NCBI GenBank assembly: GCA_018302185.1 | Contig: JAGVZX010000044.1 | Span: forward strand, 1-11,650 | From: Candidatus Woesearchaeota archaeon | GTDB lineage: Archaea > Nanobdellota > Nanobdellia > Woesearchaeales > UBA10200 | Length of the DNA: 11,650 nt | Direction: 5' to 3' | Part shown: one piece after another, positions 1 to 10,900 of the stretch | Numbering within the stretch: the stretch's first letter is position 1 | How the letters are laid out: every line of letters begins with the position of its first letter | The notes under the pieces: generated by a model | Seen by the model: the letters and a program-made list of their open reading frames with translations, nothing else | Told to the model about the DNA's origin: nothing | Database searches by the model: none | Position numbers and translations under genes: made by a program

Positions 1-1942
1 CTTTAACGCTTGCTCCTTCATCTTCGCTGCCCATCCTCTTATACCAGAAACTTAGCACGACCAATGCTACCAATACAGCAAATACTATCCCAACTGCTGC
101 TGGATGCTTTCCTACAAATGTGTCTCTTAATGCGACTGCTGCGCCTGTGATTGCAGAGCTTACAGTTGATTCTCCTTGCTTTACTTCTGGCTGCTTCTCT
201 TCAGCTTTCTCATCTTTCTTCTCTATTGGCTTTACTTCTGGCTTTTTCTCTTCTATTTTAGGCAATTCTTTCTTCTCGCCAGCTGCTGCTGCTTTCTCAT
301 CTGCGTTTCTAGCAAGTATAGCAAATGTGCTGAATCCAGGGCTTTCTGCTGTGTATGTGATCTGGCTCTCTTCCCTTAACAATACTATTGTTGATAAGCT
401 GTTCCATTTTCCATCATTAAATCTAGCTAATACTACATCTTCTTCCTTGTAATTATTGTCAAGCAACCATCTCTTATCTACTTTAAACCTGAATATTGCT
501 CTTGTGACATCTTTGTCTTCCAGATTAATGGTATTAACTTTTATGTAACTGTAAACTTTTCCTGTTCCATCTGCAATTTTCTCACTCCCTGTAGGTTCTT
601 TATCTAATTTTGTCACGCTAATCTCAACATCTGCTACCCTGTTAGCTACATCTATTTGAAGCAAAGTGACAGGTATCCTTGAATCAGTTACTCTTACATT
701 AGCGCTTGTGCCTGCAGCTACAATGAAAAATTTGGTTGCTGATGTAGGGCCATCCTTTGAAATACTTGATACTGTTCCTGCTGAAGTTCCTCCTCCAGTA
801 CGTCCGCCACCGCCTGATGGAGCCGGAGTAGTATCAACAACCGTTGCAGCTGAAGCTGTCAATGTTAAGCTTGATCTCTGGTCATTTGAGGTAGGACATT
901 CGTTGTCTGAAGATGCAACTGCGATTATAGTATGGTTGCCTGCATTATTTACAGTCCATGTTGTATTTGCGGAAGCTTCATCATTTACTGAAACATTACT
1001 TCCGTTATTGCCTGCAAGATCCACTTCTGCAATCTTATTTGCTTCTTGCACGATATCGAAATAAAATGTAACTTTGCCGTTTACTGCTATGTCAGTTCCA
1101 TTTTCGTTTTTCACAGTTGCAACTGCTGTAATGCTCTTGCCTGCCTGAGGTATTAAGCTTGATAATGCAACATCTAGTACTGTTAAATCTGAGCCAATAA
1201 CATCGAATGTATCACTATCTGAAATTGTTGGGAATACATTTCCTGCTCCGTCATCAAAGTTTCTTGCTTTTGCAGTCATTAATTTATCTGTTCCGCAGCT
1301 AGTTGGAGTAAACGTATAAGTGCTTATATTTAATGCTCCACCAGCTACATTAGGGATTACTCTTGTCTCATTGATATAAATGCTGTCTAGGTTCTCGTCA
1401 ATATTAAATGCTGGGTCTGTTCCGCTATTATTCAGTGTAACATCTACATTAGCTGCTTGGTTCATCTTCAATGTTGTCAGATCGCTTAGTGCAATGCTTA
1501 AATTTACATTTTTGACAGCAACAGCATTTACGCTGACTGTGTTAGTGCAATCTACCCCACTGTCATTGATAACGCTTACATTAAATTCAAATGTGCCTTG
1601 CTGGGTTGCATTTACACTCCATGAATGTGTTGTCTGTGCAAAGCTGACTAGGTTTTTGAATGTATCAGATAGATTTACCAAGCCGTTAGGCAATGATAAT
1701 GTTGCATTTGCATAACTCTTCCAGACATCTATAGGGCTTCCAGGAGGCTGGATACGCAATTTGATCAGTGAAGTAGTATCTCCTACTGTTATCTGTGTTG
1801 GAGCCGTAAATACTGTTAAATCACTTGGGCATGCAGCAGCAGAAGCTAATGAGATTCCTGAAAGTGAAAAAACTAACACGAATAATAGTGCGCTGATTAT
1901 CTTAATTATCTTCAATGAGTTTGTTGTGTTGTTTGATGTCAT
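1..1942 (-). CDS. PGF-pre-PGF domain membrane-anchored surface protein, C-terminus outside the window
   Basis: Translation from ATG (1940-1942) stays open for 647 codons to the left edge; the stop is outside. This ATG is the first possible start because TGA (1949-1951) lies in frame just upstream. Residues 1-35 form a Sec signal peptide: a Lys-containing start, a hydrophobic core ALLFVLVFSLSG, and an A-S-A cleavage site. Residues 38-140 and 145-247 are Ig-like beta domains, and 250-365 resembles CARDB. A Gly-rich hinge (376-386) leads to a PGF-pre-PGF domain (about 397-545), recognised by P-V-T-x-L-x-I-D, F-R-F-K-V-x-K-x-W-L, the F-N-D-G-K-W-N stretch and S-P-G-F-S-T-F-A-I. A Lys/Glu/Pro-rich stalk (546-592) and a single helix (614-634) follow, then a Lys-Arg stop-transfer and a charged tail. 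Cys38, 132, 216 and 349 could pair as disulfides. The gene starts 15 bases after the giant gene, so co-transcription is likely. Exact partner and ligand are unknown. Confidence 0.93.
   Translation of the reverse strand, partial: MTSNNTTNSLKIIKIISALLFVLVFSLSGISLASAAACPSDLTVFTAPTQITVGDTTSLIKLRIQPPGSPIDVWKSYANATLSLPNGLVNLSDTFKNLVSFAQTTHSWSVNATQQGTFEFNVSVINDSGVDCTNTVSVNAVAVKNVNLSIALSDLTTLKMNQAANVDVTLNNSGTDPAFNIDENLDSIYINETRVIPNVAGGALNISTYTFTPTSCGTDKLMTAKARNFDDGAGNVFPTISDSDTFDVIGSDLTVLDVALSSLIPQAGKSITAVATVKNENGTDIAVNGKVTFYFDIVQEANKIAEVDLAGNNGSNVSVNDEASANTTWTVNNAGNHTIIAVASSDNECPTSNDQRSSLTLTASAATVVDTTPAPSGGGGRTGGGTSAGTVSSISKDGPTSATKFFIVAAGTSANVRVTDSRIPVTLLQIDVANRVADVEISVTKLDKEPTGSEKIADGTGKVYSYIKVNTINLEDKDVTRAIFRFKVDKRWLLDNNYKEEDVVLARFNDGKWNSLSTIVLLREESQITYTAESPGFSTFAILARNADEKAAAAGEKKELPKIEEKKPEVKPIEKKDEKAEEKQPEVKQGESTVSSAITGAAVALRDTFVGKHPAAVGIVFAVLVALVVLSFWYKRMGSEDEGASVK
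41..307 (-). other. Lys/Glu/Pro stalk and membrane helix of the PGF-pre-PGF protein
   Basis: Residues 546-592 are dominated by Lys, Glu, Pro and Ala (LPKIEEKKPEVKPIEKKDEK and similar). Residues 597-600 read A-I-T-G before a short amphipathic stretch, and residues 614-634 form one hydrophobic helix (PAAVGIVFAVLVALVVLSFWY). Lys635-Arg636 follow, so the N-terminal domains face outward and the tail is cytoplasmic. The stalk resembles spacers that lift surface proteins off the membrane. Confidence 0.8.
308..754 (-). other. PGF-pre-PGF domain
   Basis: Residues about 397-545 match the archaeal PGF-pre-PGF family in motif order: VRVTDSRIPVTLLQIDV, G-x-V-Y-S-Y-I, RAIFRFKVDKRWL, DVVLARFNDGKWNSL and AESPGFSTFAI. 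In many archaea this domain sits just before a PGF-CTERM archaeosortase signal. Here it is followed by a charged stalk and a plain membrane helix instead. It is the strongest taxonomic marker in the window. Confidence 0.85.
1838..1942 (-). other. Sec signal peptide of the PGF-pre-PGF protein
   Basis: The first 35 residues have a polar start, Lys11 and Lys14, a hydrophobic core from about residue 15 to 32, and A33-S34-A35 as a signal peptidase I site. A lipoprotein reading (cleavage before Cys38 in AAAC) is possible but weaker, because the lipobox lacks the usual Leu at -3. Confidence 0.8.
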
Positions 1943-1957
1943 TTTTAGTCACTCTAT
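1943..1957 (-). promoter_or_regulatory. Intergenic gap with ribosome binding site for the PGF-pre-PGF gene
   Basis: Read on the minus strand the gap is ATAGAGTGACTAAAA. The GAGTGA element partly matches the archaeal Shine-Dalgarno consensus (GGAGGTGA) and sits six bases before the ATG. It supports the start at 1942. The gap is too short for an independent archaeal TATA/BRE promoter, so transcription probably comes from upstream, although a promoter inside the giant gene cannot be excluded. Confidence 0.6.
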
Positions 1958-4900
1958 TTATGATATGCTTACGCTTCTTGCAACAAAGATCTTATCTGTT
2001 CCAAAGCCCATGCTTACGTTCATAACTTTTGTAGTAGGTCCTGGTCCGGCATTAACTGCCCAATAATATGACTGGCTGTCAAATGCACTGAATGTATTGT
2101 AATTTCTGAAGCTGTTTGTTGTTCCATCCTGACTATTGCTTGTTACACTTGTTCCGTCGGAGTCTAATGTCACATTCAAATCTTTCAATACATCAGATAC
2201 CTTGCTGTCTATGTTTACCCAAGTGTAGAATTCTTGGTTTTGTGTCTGACTTGGTGCTGGGAAGCTTGCTTCGCTTACAAATGTCAGGTTGATGCTGTCT
2301 TTGACAGAGATTACTTTTACGCTCTGTGACTTCTCATCATTGCTTGCATTGCTATCGCTTCCAAGCAATGTCAATATCTTTAGGGTATGGAAGTTCTTTG
2401 CCTGAGGGTTCCATGTGAATTGCACGTTTCTTGTCTCGCCGACTTTCAAATTAGCAAGGTTCAAGTTCTGTATTGTTGTGCCTCCGTTCAAGTCTTTGAA
2501 CTGCACTGGCACACTGCTCTCATTTACATTTCCTCTGTTTGTAACATTAGCGCTTACAGTCATTGTGTCAAATAAGTATGCTGTCTGTTTGCTAAATGCT
2601 ATGTCATCAACACTAACATCATGCGTACCATAAACATTGACGAACTTTGTGTTGCTGTTATCTGCTGTATCTGTCTCTCCTGTTACAGTGTCAACTTTTA
2701 CTTTCAACTCTAGGTTCTGGACTTCAAAATCAGGTGCTGTCCATGTGAATGTCTTTGTAACATTTTCTCCAGGTGCTAATAATGTGATGCTCTGGCTCGC
2801 AATCTCTGAACCGTTCTGCAATAATCTTACTACAGATGATTCTGAAAGAGTGCCTTGATTATTGATTATAACTGGCAATGAAAGCTGTGTGTTTACAGCA
2901 ACACTGTTTGTTACAGTGAAGCTTACTATAGCTAGATCATGCACTACATTTGGCTCAACAACTACAAACAATGTCTTTGTTGCACTATTGTAATTTGGAT
3001 CTTCATCTACTGTTGCAGTCACATTGTATTTTCCAGGAGCACTGAAATTAGATAAGTTTGTATGAGGTGAAACACCATTTGACTGCTCTGAATCATTCTT
3101 GAATAAGTGCACTAAGCCAGCGCCTTTTGAAGTTCCAGTCAGATTAACTAAGGTGTTCTCCATAACAGTTATGTTTGTGCTTACACCGTCTAAGAATAGC
3201 TGTAAGTTTGGATCTGCCTTTGTAACTACAAAGCTATCAGTCAATAGGTTATTTACATTATTGAATGTATCATTTACTAGGTATTGGACATTATATGATC
3301 CAACTACTGGCTGCACAACAGTTGCAGTATAAGTGTTTCCTGAGCTTAATGTCATTGGCAATAATGTGCCAGAAACATTAGCAACAACTTTGCTCACTGA
3401 AGACTGGTCGCTTGCATCAACGCTTAAAGTAACATTATTCTCATAGATCGTACTATCTTGTATTACTGAGTTTGAAACGCTTGGTACAGTATTATCCTCA
3501 ACAGTAATTACACCAAAGCTAGATTGCGCATTTCCATTTGCATCAATAGCAGTTACATTTAGGTTGTATGTTCCAACAGCTAGCTGAGTATTATTAGTCA
3601 ATAAGCCTGAGCTGCTGACTGCGAAGTTACTATCATTCACACTATAGCTTAAAATTCCAGCTGCATCTGTTGCAACAACTGTCTGGGCAACATTCTGTAA
3701 AGCAAATTCTTTTGTCTCGCTTGCAACATTTGTTGTGAAAACAGGCAGAGTAGTGTCTTGCACAGTAATTACACCAGTGCTAGCCTGTTGGTTATTGCTG
3801 GCATCTGTTGCAGTTACATTCACGTTATATGTACCAACAGCTAGCTGAGTTGCATTAGTTAAAGCTCCAGTTGTAGGATTGATTGCAAAGTTAGTTGTAT
3901 CGTTGACAGAGTAAGTAACTCCAGCAGCATCAGTTGCTACTATTGTCTTTTCAGTTGCAACATTAGTTGTGAAAACTGGTACTGTTGTATCTTGAACAGT
4001 TATAACTCCAATGCTTGTCTGTTGGTTATTGTTAGGGTCTGTAGCAGTCACTTTTACGTTGTAAGCTCCAACAGCAAGCTGAGTGTTATTAGTTAATACT
4101 CCAGTTGTAGGATCGATTGCAAAATTAGTGTCATTTACTGAGTAAGTTACTCCTGCAGCATCAGTTGCAACAATTGTCTGGGCAACATTGTCCTGAGCAA
4201 ATTCTTTTGTCTGTGAAGCAACAGGTGTGCTAAAAGTTGGTGCAGTATTATCTTGAACAGTAATCACACCAATGCTAATTGCCTGGTTGTTGTTATTATC
4301 AGTAGCTGTTACTTTTACATTATAAGCTCCAACAGCAAGCTGAGTATTGTTAGTTAAAGCTCCAGTTGTAGGATTGATTGCAAAGTTAGTATCATTCACG
4401 GCATAGTTTAATATTCCAGCTGCATCATTAGCTACAATATTCTGGCTTACATCTTGCTGCGCAAACTCTTTTGTCTCGCTTGCAACATTAACGCTGAAAG
4501 TAGGTGCAGTAGCATCGCTTACAGTTATCACACCAAAGCTTGACTGCGCATTTCCATTTGCATCAACTGCAGTCACATTTAAGTTGTATGTTCCAACTGC
4601 AAGCTGAGTATTATTAGTCAAATATCCGCTATTATTGATTGCAAAGCTTGAATCATTTACTGAATAGCTAGCAACACTTGCTGCATCTGCTGCTACTATC
4701 TGTTGAGCAACATTCTGCAGAGCAAATTCTTTTGTCTCGCTAGCAACATTTACACTAAATACTGGTTGAGTTGTATCGCTTACAGTGATTATGCCCGTGC
4801 TTGTTGCAGCATTATTGCTGGCATCTGTTGCAGTCACCTTTACATTATATGTACCAACAGCTAGCTGAGTTGCATTAGTTAAAGCTCCTGTTGATGTATC

Positions 4901-7900
4901 GATTGCAAAGTTAGTATCATTGACTGAGTAAGTTACGCTTGCAGCATCAGTAGCCACAACTGTCTGAGCAACATTCTGTAAAGCAAATTCCTTTGTTTCA
5001 GTTGCAACATTTACACTAAATACAGGCAATGTTGTATCGCTTACAGTGATTACACCAGTGCTGGTCTGTTGGTTATTGCTAGGGTCTGTTGCAGTTACCT
5101 TTACATTATATGTTCCGACAGCCAATTGTGTAGCATTAGTTAAAGCTCCAGTTGATGGATCGATTGCAAAGTTAGTATCATTTATAGAGTAAGTAACTCC
5201 GGCAGCATCACTTGCTACTATTGTCTGCGTAACATTCTGTAAAGCAAATTCCTTTGTTTCTGTTGCAACATTTACACTAAAAACAGGTGCAGTATTATCT
5301 TGAACTGTGATCATTCCAAAGCTTGATTGTGCATTTCCATTTGCATCAACAGCAGTTATATTTAAGTTGTATGTTCCGACTGCAAGCTGAGTATTATTAA
5401 CTAGGAAACCTGTATTATTGATTGCAAAGCTTGAATCATTTACTAAATAGCTCACAACACCTGCTGCATCATTAGCAACAATCTGTTGAGCAACATTCTG
5501 CTGAGCAAATTCTTTTGTCTGTGGAGCAACATTTACACTAAAAACAGGTGCAGTTGTATCGCTTACGGTTATCACACCAAAGCTAGATTGAGCATTTCCA
5601 TTTGCATCAACAGCAGTAACATTTAAGTTGTAAGTTCCGACAGCAAGCTGAGTATTATTAGTCAAATATCCACTATTATTGATTGCAAAGCTTGGATCAT
5701 TAACTGAATAGCTAGCAATTCCAGCCGCATCAGTTGCTACTAATTGCTGAGCAACATTTTGCTGCGCAAATTCTCTGTTCTGCGTTGTCACTTCTGTTGT
5801 GAAGACAGGCTTAGTCGTATCTTGTATCACAAAGCTGTCAGTTAGTGTATCGTTTAGGTTATTATAAGTATCATTGACTATATACTGTACATTATATGTT
5901 CCTACAGGTAAGCCTTGCAATATGGTCTGGAATGTTGAATCAGGTTCTTGGCCTAACTCGAAAAGCGCTGGTAATATTGTGCCTGAAATATTGGCAAATA
6001 TCTGGCTTATCTCTGAAACATCTGCCACATCTACTCTGATTGTCAGATTCTGGCTAAATTCTGATGGGTTTGTTATATTGCTGTTAAATACTCTAGGCAC
6101 AGTTGTATCACTTACACTAATTACGCCTGTGCTTGTTGCAGCATTATTGTTAGCATCTGTTGCAGTTACCTTTACATTGTAAGTCCCTACAGCAAGCTGA
6201 GTAGCATTAGTCAATACACCGCTGGCTAAATTGATCGCGAAGTTATCTGTATCATTGACAGCATAACTCACACCTGCTGCATCTGTTGCTACTATTGTCT
6301 GGGCAACATTCTGTAAAGCAAATTCCTTTGTCTGTGAAGCGACAGGTGTGCCGAAAACCGGCTGAGTAGTATCAGCTTCAGTTATTACGCCAGTGCTGGT
6401 CTGTTGATTATTGCTAGGATCAGTTGCAGTCACCTTTACGTTGTAAGCTCCAACCGCTAGCTGAGTAGCATTAGTTAAAGCTCCAGTGATAGGATTGATC
6501 GCGAAGTTATCTGTATCATTGACAGAGTAAGTAACTCCAGCTGCATCTGTTGCAACAACTGTCTGGGCAACATTCTGTAAAGCAAATTCTTTTGTCTGTG
6601 AAGCGACAGGTGTGCTGAAAACAGGCAGAGTAGTATCTTGTACAGTAATTACTCCAATACTAATTGCTTGATTATTGTTATTATCAGTTGCAGTAACTTT
6701 TACATTATAAGCTCCAACTGCTAGTTGAGTGTTATTAGTTAAAACTCCAGTTGTAGGATTGATTGCAAAGTTAGTGTCATTCACAATATAGCTTAATATT
6801 CCAGCTGCATCATTAGCTACAATATTCTGGCTTACTGCTTCTTGCGCAAATTCTTTTGTTTCAGTTGCGACAGGAGTTGTAAATACAGGATCAGTATTAT
6901 CACTTACAATAATTACACCAAAGCTTGACTGCGCATTTCCATTAGCATCAACTGCTGTTATATTTAAGTTGTAAGTACCGACAGCCAATTGTGTAGCATT
7001 AGTCAAAACTCCGCTAACAGAATTGATTGCAAAGTTAGCTGTATCATTGACTGAGTAAGTTACTCCAGCAGCATCAGCTGCCACAATATTCTGGCTTACT
7101 CCTTGTAGTGCAAATTCCTTTGTTTCAGTTGCGACAGGAGTTGTAAATACAGGCAGAGTAGTATCGCTTACAGTTATTACACCAGTGCTGGTCTGTTGAT
7201 TATTGCTAGGATCAGTTGCAGTCACTTTTACATTGTAAGTCCCTACTGCAAGTTGAGTATTGTTAGTTAAAGCTCCAGTTGTAGGATTGATTGCAAAGTT
7301 AGTATCATTTACAGCATAACTCACACCTGCAGCATCAGTTGCTACAATATTCTGGCTTACTCCTTGTGAAGCAAATTCCTTTGTTTCAGTTGCGACAGGA
7401 GTTGTAAATACAGGTAGAGTAGTATCGCTTACAGTTATTACACCAGTATTGGTCTGTTGATTATTGTTTGCATCTGTTGCAGTTACATTTAAGTTGTATG
7501 TTCCAACTGCAAGCTGAGTATTATTAGTCAATATACCGCTGTTATTAACTGCAAAATTACTATCGTTTACTGAATAGCTCACAACACCTGCTGCATCTAC
7601 TGCTACTATCTGTTGTGCAACATCTTGCTGTGCAAATTCTTTTGTCTCACTTACTACATTAGATGTGAATAAAGGCTTAGTAGTATCAGCAACTGTGATT
7701 ACTCCAAAGCTTGATTGTGCGTTTCCGTTAGCATCAAGAGCAGTTACATTTAAGTTGTATGTTCCGACTGCAAGCTGAGTATTATTAGTCAAATATCCAG
7801 TATTATTGATTGCAAAGTTAGAATCATTCACTGAATAGCTTGCGATTCCAGAAGCATCACTAGCAGCTAACTGCTGAGCAACATTCTGCTGCGCAAACTC

Positions 7901-10900
7901 TTTTGTCTCGCTAGCAACATTAACGCTAAATACCGGCTGTGTAGTATCTGTTACAGTTATCATTCCAAAGCTTGATTGCGCATTTCCGTTTACATCAACT
8001 GCAGTAACATTTAAATTATAAACACCGACAGCAAGCTGAGTATTATTAGTCAAGTATCCAGTATTATTGACAGCAAAGTTTGTATCATTGACTGAATAGC
8101 TAGCAACTCCAGCAGCATCTGCTGCAACTATCTGTTGAGCAACATTCTGCTGCGCAAATTCTTTTGTCTCGCTAGCAACATTAACGCTAAATACTGGTTT
8201 AGTAGTATCAACTACAGTTATCACTCCATTGCTTGCAGCTGAATTGCCGCTAGGATCTGTCGCATTTACTTTGAGGTTATGCGCGCCAACTGTAAGCAGT
8301 GTGTTATTTTTCAAGACACCGGTTGTTGGATTTATCACAAAATCAGTATCATTTACCGAGTATGTTACACCAGCTAAATCATTTGCAACTATTACTTGGA
8401 ATACTGCTTCTTGGGCAAATTCCTTTGGCTCGCTTGTAACTGGCTGATCAAATACAGGTACGGTTGTATCTTGCACAGTTATTACACCAGTGCTTGTATT
8501 CTGCACGCCATTTCCGTCTGTTGCAGTAACTTTTACATTATAAGCTCCGACTGGCAATAGTGTTGCATTAGTCAAAGCTCCAGTGGTAGGATTGATTGCA
8601 AAGTTTGTTGTGTCATTTACAGCGTAGGTTGCGATTCCAGCAGCATCAGTTGCAACAATTGTCTGTGCAACTCCTTGCGTTTTGAATTCTCTATTCTGGG
8701 TAGTTACGCCAGTTGTAAATTGCGGTGCATTTGTATCTTGGACAGTTATCACTCCAAAGCTTGACTGCGCATTTCCATTTGCATCAAGAGCAGTCACATT
8801 TAAATTATAAGTTCCAACTGCAAGCTGAGTATTATTAGTCAAATATCCGCTATTATTGATTGCAAAGTTAGAGTTATTTACTGAATAGCTTGCAACACCT
8901 GAAGCATCTTCTGCCACTATCTGTTGTGCAACATTCTGCTGCGCAAATTCTTTTGTCTCGCTAGCAGCATTTGCACTAAATACTGGCTTAGTAGTATCAA
9001 CTACAGTAATTACGCCAACTATCTGCTTTACATTTCCGTTATTGTCTGTTGCATTTACTTTGAGATTATGGGTTCCGACAGATAACTGCGTGTTATTTGT
9101 TAGCAATCCTGAACCACTGATCGCAAAATCAGTTGTGTCATTTACTGCATAGCTTGCAACACCAGCTGCATCTGCTGCAACTAGCTGCTGTGAAACGCCT
9201 TGTAATGCAAACTCTTTTGTCTCATTTGTGATAGGTGCAGTAAAGCTAGGTGCAGTCGCATCAGCAATAGTAATCACTCCTACATTATTTGCATTCTGTC
9301 CGTTATTATCTGTTACAAATACCTTTACATTATATGCGCCAACTGCTAGCTGAGTTTTATTTGTTAGCAATCCGGTTACAGCATTTATCTGGAAATTAGT
9401 CGTATCGTTAACCGTGTATCCTGCGATTCCAGCAGCATCATTTGCGATTATGAACTGTGATACTCCTTCTAAAGCAAATTCTCTTGTCTCACTCTGCACG
9501 CCGTTATCAAACACAGGTGCAGTATTATCTTGTACTGTTATCACGCCTGTGGTTGTACTCTGCATTCCATTGCCGTCTGTCACAGTGACTTTTAAATTGT
9601 AAATCTTATTGTCAAGAAGTGTGGCATTAGTCAAAAATCCGCTACTGTTGACTGCAAAGTTAGTGTCATTCACACTATAACTTGAGATTCCAGCAGCATC
9701 GCTTGCAACTAACTGCTGAGCAACTGCTTGCTGTGCAAATTCTCTATTCTGAGTAGTGATGCCTGTAGTGATTACAGGTGCAGTAGTATCTAGGACTGTT
9801 ATTACGCCTACACTGTTTCCTTGAACTCCGTTTCCATCAGTTGCAGTAACTTTTACATTATAAGCTCCGACAGCTAGTTGGGTAGCATTTGTCAGATATC
9901 CGCTATTATTGACTGCAAAATTACTATCATTCACTGAATAGCTAGCAACTCCAGCTGCATCTGCTGCTACTATCTGTTGAGCAACATTCTGCTGCGCAAA
10001 TTCTCTTGTCTCGCTAGCAACAGGTGTACTGAAAATAGGTGCAGTTGTATCAACTACAGTAATCACTCCAAAGCTTGACTGCGCATTTCCTTGCGTATCG
10101 GTAGCTGTTACATTTATATTATATGTTCCGACAGGCAACTGCGTATTATTTACCAGATAGCCTGTGCTGTTTATTGCAAAGTTAGAATCATTTACTGCAT
10201 AAGCAGCAATAGAAGATTGGTCGCTTGCAACAATCTGCTGAGCAACATTCTGCTGTGCAAACTCTTTTGTCTCACTTGCAACATTTACACTGAAAACAGG
10301 TTGAGTTGTATCGCTTACAGTAATCACACCAAAGCTTGATTGCGCATTTCCGCTAGGATCAGTAGCTGTTACGTTCAAGTTGTATGCGCCAACAGCAAGC
10401 TGAGTATTATTAGTTAAAGCACCTGTTGAAGGATTGATTGCAAAATTAGTGTCATTCACACTATAAGCAACGCCTGCTGCATCAGTTGCAACAATTGTCT
10501 GGGCAACATTCTGTAAAGCAAATTCTTTTGCTTCAGTTGCAACATTTGTCGTGAAGACAGGCTGAGTAGTATCAGCTGCAGTGATCACACCAACACTATT
10601 TGAATTTCTGCCATGGTTATCTGTTGCAAATACTTTTATGTTGTATGTTCCGACAGCAAGCTGAGTCTTGTTTGTCAATAGTCCGGTTGCAGCATCTATC
10701 TGGAAGTTAGTTGTATCATTAACTGAGTATCCTGCAATGCCAGCTGCATCAGTAGCTACAAGTGCCTGTGAAACTCCCTGCTGTGCAAATTCCCTATTCT
10801 GGGTGGTCACTCCAGTTGTGAAAACTGGGTTAACTGTATCTTGCACTGTAATTACTCCTGTACTTGAAGCTGCATTGTTGCTTGGATCAGTAACAGTTAC

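Noticed and set aside
666..1064. Plus-strand open frame of 132 codons, and similar ones at 120-452, 1380-1715 and 1761-2066
   Set aside because: Each lies antisense to the PGF-pre-PGF gene, whose translation shows recognisable domains throughout; these frames have no domain or start signal of their own.
1829..1840. Lipoprotein cleavage site before Cys38
   Set aside because: The preceding AAA does not fit the usual L-A/S-G/A-C lipobox, and the protein already has a C-terminal membrane helix.
1949..1960. Readthrough or recoded stop (TGA as selenocysteine or another residue) joining the two genes
   Set aside because: TAA and TGA occur three codons apart, and a signal peptide with its own ribosome binding site follows directly. 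No stop codon interrupts either gene elsewhere.
1..3230. Bacterial adhesin with LPxTG or type I secretion signal
   Set aside because: Neither motif is present, and the PGF-pre-PGF domain indicates an archaeal source.
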